From Dipteris shenzhenensis (taxonomy: Eukaryota; Polypodiophyta; Polypodiopsida; Gleicheniales), in assembly GCA_047967505.1 (NCBI GenBank), contig CM106539.1: a stretch of 64,000 bases of DNA, one strand, 5' to 3'. Shown here piece by piece: positions 45,801 through 58,500 of this stretch. Position 1 is the stretch's first letter. Each line of letters begins with the position of its first letter. A program made the translations under genes and the position numbers. Under the pieces are notes generated by a model that saw nothing but the letters and a program-made list of their open reading frames with translations, was not told the DNA's origin and searched no databases.

Positions 45801-46942
45801 GTGGACCCGTGATCCATCAATTCTTTTTTAATGCATAAACCTTTATGGCTAATTACTTATAAAATGATAAATTGAATTTTAACAATAGTTGCTCAATAGA
45901 AAGCATGACTAATGATAGCCTTATGGTGACAATGATCCTCGTGATCTTGATTGCATTTGCTAAGATTACCAATTAGATTGTCAATATGACTTCAAATTAC
46001 ATGGACTTGCATAAATTACTGAAACTCATGTTATTTGCCAAAAATTTCATTCATTTGGACTTACAATAAGTTTTTGATACTTGTTGATGATGTGCTCTTG
46101 AACTACTTGATGAAAAGATATGAAAAATTGCCTCAATTATGATATCCATGTCCATTTTGTTGATGAAACTTTAAATTCCCAATAAGAATTAGATTTACAA
46201 AATCTGACATAAATGAGAAAACACATTGCATTTGATGTTCTGAACATTTTGGAAAAGACTACATTCAATTTCGATCATATGATATGACCAAATTTCAAAC
46301 ATCTTACTGCATGATGTGCCTTTATCATGGCTTGAAATGAAGCCCAAAAATGCATTCAATAAGCTATAAAAGTCTAACAATTATTACTTTAAATATGTGA
46401 ATGCTGCCTATGAAGACACAAATGAAATCTGATCCAAATTGATCCGATTATTACTTTCAATATGTGAATGCTGCCTGTGAAGACAGAACTGAAATTTGAT
46501 CCAAATTGATCAGGTTATTCCCAAAATTGCCAAAAATGGTGTCCAAAATTGTTATATGAGTTGTACTTTTCTAAAGGATGCTAGAAATAGCGCATTTTTG
46601 TTTCCAGAACATAGGTTCTTATAAACAGAATAAATATTCCTGGGAGATGGACATGAATGGCAAGTGCAATAGCCATGCACAACATCATTGGGAATTTGTA
46701 GCACGCACAGCCTACTCAACATCATTGTGAATTCTAGTATTAATATGTTCAAGTGACATACTCAGGAGCCGGTCCTGTGCCTCTTCCAGTCGAAACCAAA
46801 CCTGCATGAAAGCAAGCAGTGAGAACATAGATGAACAGATGAAGGTGACGTAGCTATCACGGCCACGTTGTGGTATCCGTGCAAGTATATGCTGCCTTCT
46901 GCATCATCGCATCATGTAGTGTTACAATTGTAGCTCGACTGA

Positions 46943-47071
46943 TCAGAAAACACAGAGCTGTGGAGGTCGAGCTACGAGGCCCGGCCATGAAAGGGCCATC
47001 GACAAGGAGCCCCGACGTTTGGGAGCTAGAGGGAGGGTGGCAGCAGTGGGGTTGGGGTAGACGCTGGTGCA
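46943..47071 (-). pseudogene. 3' remnant of the duplicated kinase gene
   Basis: Corresponds to the stop codon and last ~45 codons of the kinase at 5951-6096. Small deletions disturb the frame, and everything upstream, including the catalytic domain, start and promoter, is gone. Confidence 0.85.
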
Positions 47072-47629
47072 GCAGCTGCTCCCTCTTTATACAACAAATG
47101 CCATGGGTTGGGTCCCTCCTCCCACGCTCGCCTATGCATCGTGGATGCTTTGGCCATGACAAGGAGTTGCCAAAGGGGCTTGAAAGCCTTAAATGTACTA
47201 TTCAAGGCAACATCCAGGTCCTAGGTAGGTAGGGTCACTCTTACAAATCAGTAGAGTACAGTACCAACAAGCATGCATTGGAAACAAGTTACATTTGAAA
47301 TACCCATACACAAGTTGCCTTCTTACATTTTTGAACATGATTGCTTACCCTTTCTATACAAGTGCATGTTTGGATTTTAACTAGACTACCAGCCTCTATC
47401 CGATAACTACCTTTCACGTCTTCTCCAACATGGTGCTACCACCACTCCTTTTTCTTGCACTTATCTCTGTTGTACACATTTCCTTTTTACAATATCCTTA
47501 TTTGAGCTCTCTAGTTCTGTTTATCTTCCATTAATGAAGCCTTCAACTTGTTATGTTTCCAACATTTTGGTCAGTTTACAATCAACCCACCAACTTGAGG
47601 CTCATACTAGCTCTTGGTCTAGTTTGAAG

Positions 47630-47666
<37 letters not shown>

Positions 47667-48414
47667 ATGGGAGAGAGCTCAAGTGGATGTCCCTCTTGTT
47701 TTTAGTTGGAATGCTTCGGAGCACGCAAAGCCTTTCTCCCACCAATAGACCCTTCTGATAGGTCCCTTGATCTCATATTAACATTCATTGGACCTGATTC
47801 TAGCCTTGCTGCCTACATTGCATGTCTCGTGCTATGTGCGCTTCCTCTATGTGCCCCCCCATTGCTACTCCTCCACTGAAGACCCCAAGCATGCTACCAA
47901 CTCAGCTCTGCCCTCTACCTCTGTAGCCACATAGTTTCTCTCCTATCTACTACAACTTCTCCCTACCACCACGTGCTATCACATCCTCCTTTGATATGTC
48001 TATTGGAGCCTCCCCAATACATCTACTACTCCATCTGGAGCTATCAATTCCCAGGACACATTGTCTTTCACATAGTCACCCTCTTGCCATTGTAATCTAC
48101 CACCTCACTAGCACTAAAATCGGCCCCTAGGACCACTCATTAGACCCTATTTAAAATTTTCTTACACATGGTAGACCTTGCCACATCATTAGTCCGTGTA
48201 GACCACATGCCACCTCTTGGCCGTTTTGTGCCGAATTAAAGTGGAATCTTCACCAACAAATTTAGAATATCATATGCCACACATGTGAAGCCCACTTTTG
48301 GTATATTGTTTCTAGATTCATAATATTTTATGCTATACCTTGGCTAGTTAACTTTTGATAGCTATAATTATCAATAAGACATGAATTTGAGTATTCTTAA
48401 ATCGAAATAGGAAA
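47072..48414. other. Non-coding part of segmental copy B
   Basis: Copy of 7863-9255, with a (GA)n tract at 47634-47663. No gene. Confidence 0.7.
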
Positions 48415-48714
48415 TTGGAGGATAACAATGATGGTAATTGGAAGTTAAAACTTTGTGAGCATTCTCCAATTGAAGAAATTATGAATAATTATCACATAGT
48501 TAGAGAATTAAGACCAAAACTCCTACAACAATATCAACAACACCCAGTTGAGATTTATACATCAACATGGCTAGAGGGGTTTGAATCTACCTCTTTTCAT
48601 CGAAAAATGTTGATATTTAATGATTGGGACTTGGTTTCTATTCCGTGGGTAATCACCTCCTCTCTTGTATGGCATGGATTGCCTATAGCCTTCCTCTTTA
48701 AAGAAGGCTCATAA
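48415..48714 (+). pseudogene. Copy B of the short unidentified frame at 9256
   Basis: Ninety-nine residues from a TTG, nearly identical to 9256-9513 for the first 80 codons. Here the frame continues W-H-G-L-P-I-A-F-L-F-K-E-G-S because the copy A stop codon (tag) is tgg. This suggests the longer frame is ancestral. No recognised domain. Confidence 0.3.
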
Positions 48715-48879
48715 TCAAAGACCTCTCGTTTGATTCTACTTGTGTACTCCTCCATCTCTCTCCTCACCATTGTGCACTCACGTGATTTGCAACATGATAT
48801 TAGAGAAAGCTTGCTCTTCTCCATTTTCTACTCTTACTGTATCATAGCTCCCTTCTTCCAACCTTTTCGGATTTCATAG

Positions 48880-49740
48880 GTGGTTGATATGTTAGCTACC
48901 TCAATCTACTCCCTAAATTGATACTTTTTTAAATAATTAGGACAATTTTGGATTCAATAGGCCCTTAATATTTGTCCATATTTGTCTCTCATTGGGCTCC
49001 CACTTGCCCCCCCCACCTCGGGCTTTTACCCCCCCCTCCTTGGGCACCCCCCCTCTTAACTTATGGAGGGTCCCCCTACCCTCCTCCCTCTCCAAAAATC
49101 AGAAGTTTTTATTCCCTCCACATTGTTGCTTTTCTCCATAAGTGTCTCCACCCCGATAAACACCTCCTAGGAGTTCTCCCAAGCTATCCTCATTGACTCA
49201 TGACCTTTTCCTCAATGTCTTTCCCTTCTCAACCTCCTCTCAGCCTTCTCTTGCTCCTCTCAGCCGCCTTCTCCATTTTCTACTCTTGCCATATTATAGC
49301 TCCCTTCTTCTTCCAACCGTTTTTTATTTCATTGTAGGCAATTGATATGTTGGCTACCTAAATCTACTCACTAAATTGATACTTTTTTTAAAGAATTAAG
49401 ACAATTTTGGATTCAATAGACCCTTAATATTTGTGATTAGAAAACCAGCCAATGGGAAGGATTGGGCATTAAAAGACTAGACGATTCAATATTTGTCTCT
49501 CATTGGGTCCCACTTGCCCCCCCCACCTCCTTGGGCTTTTACCCCCCCTCCTTCGGCATTTACCCCCCCTCTTAACTTCTAGAGGGTCCCCCTACCCTCC
49601 TCCCTCTCCAAAAATCAGAAGTTTTTATTACCTCCACATTTCTTCTTTTTTCCATAAGTGCCCCACCCCCTCAAACACCTCTTAGGAGTCCTCCCTAGCT
49701 GTCCTCATTGACTCATGACCTTTTCCTCTCAACCTCTTCC
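48880..49740. repeat. Tandem duplication, ~450-bp unit (copy B only)
   Basis: The block beginning ttgatatgttagctacc (about 48885) recurs at about 49345 (ttgatatgttggctacc). Each copy includes the poly-C-rich lines cacttgccccccccacctc and ctccaaaaatcagaagttttt. Copy A has one such unit (9727-10180). Confidence 0.85.
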
Positions 49741-50820
49741 TCCTCTTAGCCTCTTCCTCTCAACCTCTTCACTTCTCTTAGCCTACTCTAAGCAACCGCC
49801 TCCTCTCAACCTCTTCCTCCTCCCAACCTCTCTCTCTTTGCTTGCTCCAATTATTTCTACGATGGTGAAGAACTCCCCTTCCTTAGACCAAAGAGATCAA
49901 TTCAAATCTTGTGTGGGTTGCATTTTGAAGGATGATTTTGGATGTTGGATTCCTCATGAGTTTAGGTTAATGTAATCTCCAATAGGTCTATTCAAGGTTT
50001 CAAGAGACGATAGAGCAAAGAAAGAGAAGCATTAAGTGAATGGAATGTAAGAAAATAATAATACATCTGTGCTCAACAGATAATAGGATCTCATACGCAA
50101 GAGAGAAAATAAGATAGCATGGAGAATAAAAAATTTGATTACTGTGGAACTGATACAATAGATGGCGCTGCCTCCCAACTGTACGCTCCTGTGAAAAAAG
50201 CTTTGATGGCGTGCTGGAAATAGTAGAAGATGGGCTAGATGCTAAGGAATTAGGGTTGCTATAGCTAGTGATGAAATGGGCTTCACAAGCTTGCTCTTAT
50301 ATAGCCACCAGTCATAGTTGGTTAGGCTCAATTGGGTGACTAACCCAGTCCGCCCAAAATGGTCGACTAGAGGTCGACTGGGGGTCGCAAAACAGGCCAC
50401 TGACCATACAATAGAACCCAGAGTCATCCGGGATCATCTGAGGCTCCAAACGAGCCCCACAACTCGAGAGTGGGCTGCCCCAAGAAATGCTCTATCTACC
50501 CTCAGTGCGGCCAGTCTGCCAACTCTATTTGAAGCTGTCTATCCATCAGGCCACACATGGCTCCTATCTAGTGTCCAAACCAGGACCTACCGGATAACCG
50601 AGCTACTCAAATGCCTTCTCCTCATATGGGGGACTTACAAGTAGAGTTAGCTGGTTCCCGCATAGTTACAAGAGAGTGGAGCATTGATATCTAACATGGA
50701 AATGACTCAAGGTAAAGGTCCAACATATGTACATGGCTTGAGACATAAACTTGGACCCTCCAAATCAAACTTGCTTTCCCTCGAATTGTATTTTTCTCTT
50801 TTATGTTATATTTTTTTCAT
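49741..50820. other. No supported gene
   Basis: Short frames only. A stretch at about 50300-50600 is moderately GC-rich (gaggtcgactgggggtcgc) and may belong to an LTR, but I see no matching copy. Confidence 0.35.
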
Positions 50821-50899
50821 TATGGCACTTCATATGTCCATTCTAATGTGTACGTGTGTAGAAAGAGGGTGTGGAGTGGAGAGATTAGGGGGAGAGGAA

Positions 50900-51077
50900 G
50901 TGAGACAAAGACACGCACACACACACAGAGGTGTGAGGGGTGTAAGAGATAGAGTAGGGCAAGAGAGTAGAGGGGGGGAGAGAGTGAAAATAAAATTAAA
51001 TAATAATAATATATATATGTATATATATGTATGTATGTATAATGTATGTATGTGTGTGTGTGTGTGTGTGTATGTTT

Positions 51078-51147
<70 letters not shown>

Positions 51148-51150
51148 GAG
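50900..51150. repeat. Compound microsatellite (CA/TG, TATG, TA, GA)
   Basis: Successive (AC)n, (TG)n with TATG, (TA)n at 51080-51130 and (GA)n to 51147. All Tyr-Ile and Thr-His frames through it are artefacts. Confidence 0.95.
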
Positions 51151-51865
51151 TGGTGTGTGTGTGCATATGTGCGTCTGTGATGGATAGAGGATGGATAGTT
51201 TTACTAAAAAGTGAGCGAGCTAGATACAAAGTGAGAGAAAAGGGATTGATTGTCCCATTGGCATCTTTCTTTGCTCCCTATGTGGATATCTTTCCTTCTA
51301 CTGAAGTCAAAATCTACCCCTTGGATAGTCCTATGAGAACATTTCAGGATATCCATTCAAACATTAGGGAGTTAATGTCCTTCGGATGGTGTTGTTCCTC
51401 CTTAAGAGAGTTTAGTATATTTCTATAATGCATGCTACCAAGTACTCAAAGAGTAGGTGCATATGGAAGCCTCCGTCCTATTCCTCTTCCTAACTTTGAT
51501 AGTCAAGAATGGCCTGTTCCTAATCCATCCTCTATAGATGCATTTAGAAGGAAGATATTCAAGCATCAATAAAGTTTACTTTTGGTTCAAAATCTATGGG
51601 TGTTATTTGGTTCATGCCCTCCATTATATTTTGTTTACTACTTCAAATCAGTTTTCCTCCCAAAAACACAAACACATGTGCTTTGGAGCACGCAAAACCT
51701 TTCTCCCACCAATGGACCCTTTTGATTGGTCCCTTGATCTCATATTAACATTCATTGGACCTCATTCTAGCCTTGATGCTTGCATTGCATGTCTCGCGCT
51801 ATGTGCACTTCCTCTATGTGCACCCCCATTGCTACTCCTCCATTGAAGATAAGGCATGCTACCAA

Positions 51866-51866
51866 C

Positions 51867-51901
<35 letters not shown>

Positions 51902-51966
51902 AGAGTTATGGGAGGGAGGGAGGTATGCATGTATGTATAATGCATGTACGTGTGTGTGTGTGCGCA

Positions 51967-52032
<66 letters not shown>
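51866..52032. repeat. (GA)n/(TG)n compound microsatellite
   Basis: GA at 51869-51898, TG at 51951-51992 and GA at 51993-52032. Confidence 0.95.
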
Positions 52033-52035
<3 letters not shown>

Positions 52036-53251
52036 GGTGTGTGTGTGTGTGATGGATAGTTTTACAAAAAAGTGATAGAGGTAGATACAAAGTGAGAGAA
52101 AAAGGGATTGATTGGCCCATTGGAATCTTTCTTTGCTCCCTATGTGGATATTTTTACTTCTATTGAATTCAAAATCTAGCCCTTGGATAGTACCACGAGA
52201 ACATGTCAGGATTTCAATTCAAACATTGGGATTTTAATGCTCTTCGGATGGTGTTGTTCCTCCTTAAGAGAGTTTGGTATTTTGGGAGAGCACCATTATA
52301 CATCCTCCTATGCTTAGCTTTGGATATGCAACTAGCTTTCTCTAAACATTAAGGGTGGCCACATGGGAATTAAATTACTCAACTACCCAATCAGCAACAA
52401 ATGTAAATGCATCCTAGTCAGGGATATGCTTAGATTGGTGTTGAGCCCTGGTAGCTATGGAATTCAATTACTCATGCAAATTCTAGCTACCCCTCGTCGC
52501 GCAACAAATGTAAGTGCGGCATATGCTTAGATTGATGTTGAGCTTGTAGAGCTATGGAATGGGACTTGAGATCACCACATCCTTGATAGTAGGTGTAGTG
52601 TTCTATGAAATGGTCCCATGCATCTTGAATTCCAATCTCTTAATTGATCAGATTTTGCTATTAAGGGCCTCTAGAGGTGACAGATGAGTATGTCCCTCTT
52701 ACAAACAATGGCATGGGTTGGGTCCCTCCGCCCATGCTCTATTCATCGTGAATGCTTTGGTCATGACAAGGAGTTGCCAAATGGGCTTGAAAGCCTTAAA
52801 TGTATTATTCAAGGCAACATCCTAGTCCTAGGTAGGTAGGGTCACTCTTACAAATCAGTTGAGTACGGTACCAATAAGCATGCCTTGGAAACAAGTTACA
52901 TTTGAAATACCCATACACACGTTGCCTTTTTACATTTTTAAACATGATTGCTTACCCATTTCTATACAAATGCATGTTTGGATTTTAACTCTAGTCTAGC
53001 TCCCAACCTCTATGCGACGATAACTACCTTTGACGTATCAATGAAACTCTCCCATCTTCTCCAACGCGGTACTACCAACGCTCATTTTTCTTGCACCTAT
53101 CTTTGTTGTACACATTTCCTTTTTACAATATCCTTATTTGAGCTCTCTAGTTCAGACTGTCTTCCATTAATGAAGCCTTTAACTTGTTCTGTTTTTGACA
53201 TTTTGGTCAGGAACCCACCAACTTGAGGCTCATACTAGCTCTTAATCTAAT

Positions 53252-53253
53252 TT

Positions 53254-53286
<33 letters not shown>

Positions 53287-53384
53287 TTATGGGAGGTAGG
53301 GAGTATGTATATATGTATGTATGTATGTATGTATAATGAATGTATGTATAATGTATGTAAGTGTGTGTGTGTGTGTGTATAGAT

Positions 53385-53429
<45 letters not shown>

Positions 53430-53430
53430 T
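53252..53430. repeat. (GA)n/(TATG)n compound microsatellite
   Basis: GA block at 53252-53287, TATG block at 53307-53360, GA block at 53385-53428. Confidence 0.95.
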
Positions 53431-54149
53431 GGTGTGTGTGCATATGTGTGTGTGTGATGGATAGTTCTAAAAAAAAGTGAGAGAGGTAGATACAGAGTGA
53501 GAGAGAAAGGGATTGATTGGCCCATTGGCATTTTTCTTTGCTTCCTATGTGGATATCTTTCTTAGATATCCTTCTACTGAAGTCAAAACCTAGCCCTTGG
53601 ATAGTCCCATGAGAACATTTCAGGATTTCCATTCAAACATTGGGGAGTGGATGTTCTTGGGAAGGTGTTGTTCCTCCTTAAGAGAGTTTATTATTTTTCT
53701 ATAATGCATGCTACCAAGTACCTCAAAGAGTAGGTGCATATGGAAGCCTCTGACCTATTCCTCTTCCGAACTTTGATAGTCAAGAATGGCATTTAGAATG
53801 AAGATGAGATCTGATATTCAAATATCAATGAAGTTCACTTTTGGTTCAAAATCTATGGGTGTTATTTGATTAATGCCCTCCATTATATTTTGTTTACTAC
53901 TTCAAATCAATTTTCCTCCACAAAACAAAGGCATGTGCATTAGGGGAATTTTGGACTAAAAAAGGGCCTCTTTCATTAGACACTTAATAAATCTAGATTA
54001 GGGGTTGGTCAATAGGAATGCCTCAGCATTTTAAAAAATGGAGGTTTTGGAACCTCTTTTGATCAGTGGGACAACTGACAACCATCCACTTTACCTCTAA
54101 TGACTTTGGTAAAGGTATTTGAAAGATAATTGTGGATGTGGCATCATTC

Positions 54150-54930
54150 TAAACATCAAAGGTGGATGATTCACAATAGATAAGGTTGATCCTAGACCTT
54201 GAGATTGTGGATAGTGGCACTAATCCGTGGCACTAATCCAATGGGTCAAATAAGACTGTGGCGCCCACCTATTAATGATCTAGAAGGCCACATATGAGCC
54301 CTTTGATAGACTCTTACATCCAATGGTGAGGGATACACATGGCATCTGCACCCTTAGATTAGTGGTGGATCCAATGGTGGGCGCATCACATGGTGGCTCT
54401 GTGTGATTATAATGAGGCATTGACTAGGCATGCCGTGGCATGTGATCCCTTAGATCTTAGAAAGATCTAATGGCTAGAGTTTGGCGCAATCCGTGGTCCT
54501 TTATATTAAGGTTGCCATCCAACGATTGAGAGGAGGCCATCTTTGTGCACTGTTCGATGGAACCTCGATCATGCAGCCTAGCTTGTTTTGAGGATGACCA
54601 TTAGATCTTAAGAAGATCTAATGGCCACGAAATGGTGTTGTTCGTGCACCCTTAGATGAACATCTCCATCAAAGGACCAAGACCTCATGCACATTGTGCA
54701 TCGTGGGATTTGTGACGGCCTACCTATAGATGGTGCCACATGTCACTTTGATGTAATAAGGCTTGTCTCCTAGAAGCACATGCCACTAGCCTACCGACCT
54801 TTAGAAGAAAATATGATCCAATGGCTCTAAACAAGTGCTAGTCACTAGCCCTTGATAGAAAAAGATCCAATGGCCTTAATCTCGATGCATTTGTGACTCA
54901 TATGATCCCTTGGATTAGATTTTTGATACA
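54150..54930. repeat. Degenerate ~100-130 bp repeats with a 'gatccaatgg' word
   Basis: The phrases ggatccaatgg, agatctaatgg, gatccaatggc recur at roughly 54365, 54465, 54610, 54815 and 54875. Most are preceded by a ttagatc/ttagaa word that can pair with them (ttagatcttaagaagatctaa near 54600). This looks like an old tandem array. No coding signal. Confidence 0.45.
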
Positions 54931-56050
54931 TCCATCTTGCATCTCGCCTGTCCAAGGTAGCCAAATAGTGAAAATTTTGTCTTGACCTTGTAAAATCCAT
55001 TCATTTAATGAATCTTACCAATGGATTTTTCCTTTGAAATTATACATATTACCCTTTCCCTAATCCTCTCCTTATGGGGCCCTTTTTAAGTCCAAACTTC
55101 CCCTAATGGGGTAGAGAACTACATGATAATCTCCTAGTAGATACCCAACGTGGGATGTTAGGGAAGGTTTCCAAGAGGAAGGCCATTTTAGATATCTATT
55201 TAGTAAAGAAATTTTCATAATAAGGTATAATGTAGTTGCAGTATTTGTTACATGAGATATGATTATATATATTGGAAGAATAATCATGGCACATGGATAC
55301 CTATGAATTGTGACATAGTAGACACTACAGAGGTAGAGATACATATGCCAAATGAAAAGTGCAATGTCTTGAGGTCATAGATAGTTAGAGCTTGAAGAAC
55401 ATTCAAGAATATGTTTCTATCACATTTGATGATAGTGATTTTAATTTTACAACAATGAATGGGAAGATAATAAGAATGCAACTTGAAGCAACATCAATGT
55501 TTGACAAAGTGAAGCCTCCTTGTATCTTCGTCATTCATATTGGTATCAAAAGTTTATAGGTTTTTTATTTCTAGCAATGAGTCTAGACTATTCTTTCGAA
55601 TATTTTAAAATGATGATTGATTGCTGAAAATTTATCATGGTAAATTATTCTCATGCTTTATTACCTAAATTGTATTAAACGTCACCTTTTACTTTCAAGA
55701 GTGTTTTGAAAATTCTAGAGTCTACCATATAAAGGCCCGAGGCCTAAACACAACCTCTATTGTGCTCATCCCCTAGACACAACCTCTTCAACCCCAACTC
55801 ATACCAGCTTCCACATCCCTCCAATGGCCACACCCCATGAGACATACCATGACTTAATGGCTTGTACTCATTATTCAAGTAGAGATCTGGAGTTATATGA
55901 CATTTTTAATCGTCGCCATATAGATGTGATGGTGACAGTCCAAAAGCAATGAATATGTTAAAGGATGTTATAGAATACATCAATGAAAAAGTTAGACCTG
56001 ACATGGTCTATTTAGGCATAGATAAATTAGATTGGATTCCTATCAATATC
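54931..56050. other. Unassigned; possible primer-site-like motif near 55543
   Basis: ttggtatcaaaag at about 55541 is a weak match to a Met-tRNA primer site. No gag frame that I recognise follows, and no LTR pair is visible. Confidence 0.25.
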
Positions 56051-56061
56051 CTTATAGAAAC

Positions 56062-56245
56062 CCCGAGGGGTCCACTAGGGTTTATTGTATGGTACACGTG
56101 AGTGTAAGGGAGGGGGGTTATATAAGGGAAGAAAAGTACATTTTATAAGGTAAGGTCCTGTAAATAGGGGGTAGATAAGGGGAATTTTCATATATTTATT
56201 GCACGCAGGTGACGTCTCCTTATTACTACTAGTGAATCTCTCGTG
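56062..56245. mobile_element. MITE copy 1 (184 bp, 8-bp target duplication)
   Basis: Flanked by ATAGAAAC at 56054-56061 and 56246-56253 (exact). The termini CCCGAGGGGTCCACTAG and, inverted, CACGAGAGATTCACTAG match at 13 of 17 positions. It has no coding capacity. The 8-bp duplication suits hAT-type mobilisation; MULE-type (8-11 bp) is the alternative. Confidence 0.85.
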
Positions 56246-56269
56246 ATAGAAACGCAACAGTGATGCTGG

Positions 56270-57680
56270 TTTTAGACATAGGTTGCATAGAATATGTAAA
56301 TCTGTAAGCCCAAAAAGTTATAGAAAAATATAAAAGGAGGAAGTGGAAGGCTGCATAATTCCCAAGTATTGTTTTGTATGAAACTTCCATTTCTTTATTC
56401 ATATAGCAGTTTGCTAGTCTGGCTTGTCAACTGCATCTTCAAAGTACACTGGCTCTTTTGTGGTGGCCACCATGATGGTAGTCATAAGAGCATAGTCAGT
56501 GGTTTCAATCTGAATTTCTTTGCCTTTCTAAGCATATGTCAATCTATCTAGTGGTGTGGCTTTCCCTAGTAGACCCTCCGAGCTACTGCTCTTCTCAGGG
56601 TATGTCTGGAAATTCATGCTCTTCATCATCATCAACCTTTTTCTTAGGTGTTTGAGTAACCAGTGTGTCTGTATCCTATGAATTTGATGTTTTCCATTCT
56701 CATTCTTCATCAAATATGACATCTTTGGAGATTATGACATTTTGGTTGAGTGTATCATACAACTTGTATGCTTTGCTTTCTTCACTGTAGCAAACCATGA
56801 TGCACTTTCGTGACTTCACATCCATTTTTTTGTGATGATCATCATGTATGTGGGCATATGCTATGCCCGGGGGGTCCACTAGGGTTTATCGTATGGTACC
56901 ACATGAGTGTAAGGGAGGGGGTTATATAATGGAAGGAAGGTATATTTTATAAGGTTAGGTCTTGTAAATAGGGGGTAGATAAGCATAATTTTCATATATT
57001 TATTGCATGCAGGTGACGTCTCCTTATTACTACTAGTGAATCCCTTATGATTCTATGCAACCAAATATGCAGATATGCACAATGTGTGACTTGTATCCAA
57101 TAAATGCCTCATAAGTTGTCATACCCTAAATCGGCTCGATTGGAAGCTGATTAAGCAACTAGTTTGCAGTGGCCATTGCTTCTACCCAATACTGATTTGG
57201 AAGATGCCTCTCACTGAGTATTGCTCTAGCATTTTCTACTAAAGTCCCATTATCCCTTTCTGCTATTGCATTTTGGTGAGGAGTATCTGCACAAGTAAAC
57301 TATCTTCGAATGCCATTACTTCTACAAAAGTTCGTTAATGTTAAAGACATGTATTCATCTCCTCTATCTGATCTTATGACTTTGATCTTTGTATGTCTGG
57401 TTGTCAACCTTGGCTTTGAATTCTTGAAATCTAGAAAAAACTCTCAGAAAAGACTTTAGATTTCTCTTTCAAAAAGTAGACCCAACAATATGCGCTATAG
57501 CCGTCATCGATGAAAGTCAAGTAATAATGTGAACCATTGGCATTGTGGGTCTGTGCATAACCCCCATACATCTGTATGAATCAAATCAAGAATGCCTCTT
57601 GCTTGAAAGGTGCTTCTACCAAAATTGGTTCTCTTGTTTTTGCCAGAGCAACATGCTTCACAATTCAAAAGAACCAGTTC
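56270..57680 (-). pseudogene. Ty1/copia fragment, inverted relative to the 25.7-kb copy
   Basis: The minus strand reads the same integrase to RT segment as 25720-26680. Near 56375-56420 is the N-T-W-type RT start. At about 56690-56850 is the integrase-end sequence with Y-D-T-L-N-Q and K-S-R-K-C-I-M-V. At 57330-57500 is the integrase core, with homology to 25750-25900. It extends into the pre-integrase region by 57650. It is interrupted by MITE copy 2, stops and shifts. The junction with the next copia element (+) is at about 57680. Confidence 0.8.
56866..57049. mobile_element. MITE copy 2 (184 bp) inserted in a copia fragment
   Basis: About 88% like copy 1 by eye, the same length and the same imperfect terminal repeats. 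Flanks are ATGCTATG (56858-56865) and ATTCTATG (57050-57057), one mismatch. The homologous copia sequence at 26145-26185 runs uninterrupted across the equivalent site, so the insertion is directly demonstrated. Confidence 0.9.
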
Positions 57681-57684
57681 TTCC

Positions 57685-58500
57685 TAATGTTCCCAATCAA
57701 CAGAAAATGCAGGCATTTAAAGGATGGCATGAGAGAGCCAGAAAAGTTATGTACTGGCTGTCTATCAGTATTTCAGATTCTATGATTGTGCATATTTAGG
57801 ATGCAAGTACGCCAAAGGAGGCATGGGATACATTGGCAAAAATGTACAACACAAATACACAAGCCAGGAAATTGTTCCTCAAGCAGGAGTTGCACAATGT
57901 GCAAAGAGAAAATATGAGCATCAATGACTACCACATGAATGTGAAGAAAATTGCAGATGCACTTGCTTCCATTGGGTCGCCAGTGGAAGACGATGATTTA
58001 GTTTCTGTGGCCTTGAATGGTCTAGGAAAGGATTATGCACAGTTCCAGACATCCATTGCCATCCGTGAAAAATTTCTTGATTTTGAGGAGTTGTTTGCTC
58101 TTCTAATTTCTGAAGAGCAGAGAAATGGTGGTGCATTTTCTTCAGGAGGAACTTCAAAAGAAACTGTCTTCTACTCAAATGCTAGAAGAGGTAGAGGTAG
58201 AGGTAGAGGAGGCCGATCTGGAGGCCATGGTAGAAATTAGAATATGCAGCAAACTGAAGAAAACCAGTCCTATGGAGGAGGATGTGGTAACTCTAGAGGC
58301 AGGGGGAGCCAAAGAGGTCATGGTGGATGGTAGAGAGGCCAAAATGCAAACAACAATGTTGAATGCTACTATTGTGGTAAAATGGGTCATATGCCTAAAG
58401 ACTACTACAAAAAGCAGAATGACATTATGAATGGAAAATTGCAATAAGGCAATTATGCATCCTCTAGTAGACAGGGTGATGACAGAAATGAGCATTTGTT
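57685..58500 (+). pseudogene. Ty1/copia gag with zinc knuckle, 5'-truncated
   Basis: The frame covers M-F-P-I/W-H-E-R-A-R-K then, after a TAG at 57799, the UBN2-type gag body (A-R-K-L-F-L-K-Q-E-L, D-D-L-V-S-V-A-L-N-G-L). A Gly/Arg-rich basic stretch follows at 58180-58235. The knuckle near 58360-58410 reads C-Y-Y-C-G-K-M-G-H-M-P-K-D-Y, with the last Cys replaced by Tyr. The N-terminal part of gag and any 5' LTR are missing, cut by the opposing copia fragment. Confidence 0.85.

Larger units (their letters stand above)
45812..49320. repeat. Segmental duplication, copy B (kinase domain deleted)
   Basis: Matches 4670-10213 in direct orientation. Sequence equivalent to about 6095-7862 is missing, with the junction at 47068-47078 in or next to agcagctgct, a short sequence also present in copy A at about 6117-6127. 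The remainder is collinear, with small indels. Confidence 0.85.
51237..53940. repeat. Cluster of partial duplications of segment A/B around GA/TG microsatellites
   Basis: The block starting gattgattg-cccattgg-atctttctttgct occurs at about 51247, 52107 and 53511, each time directly 3' of a TG/GA microsatellite. It is followed by aaaatcta-cccttggatagt and cattcaaacatt. 52291-53262 additionally copies 7497-8430 of segment A. 51665-51865 copies 8490-8660. Confidence 0.8.
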
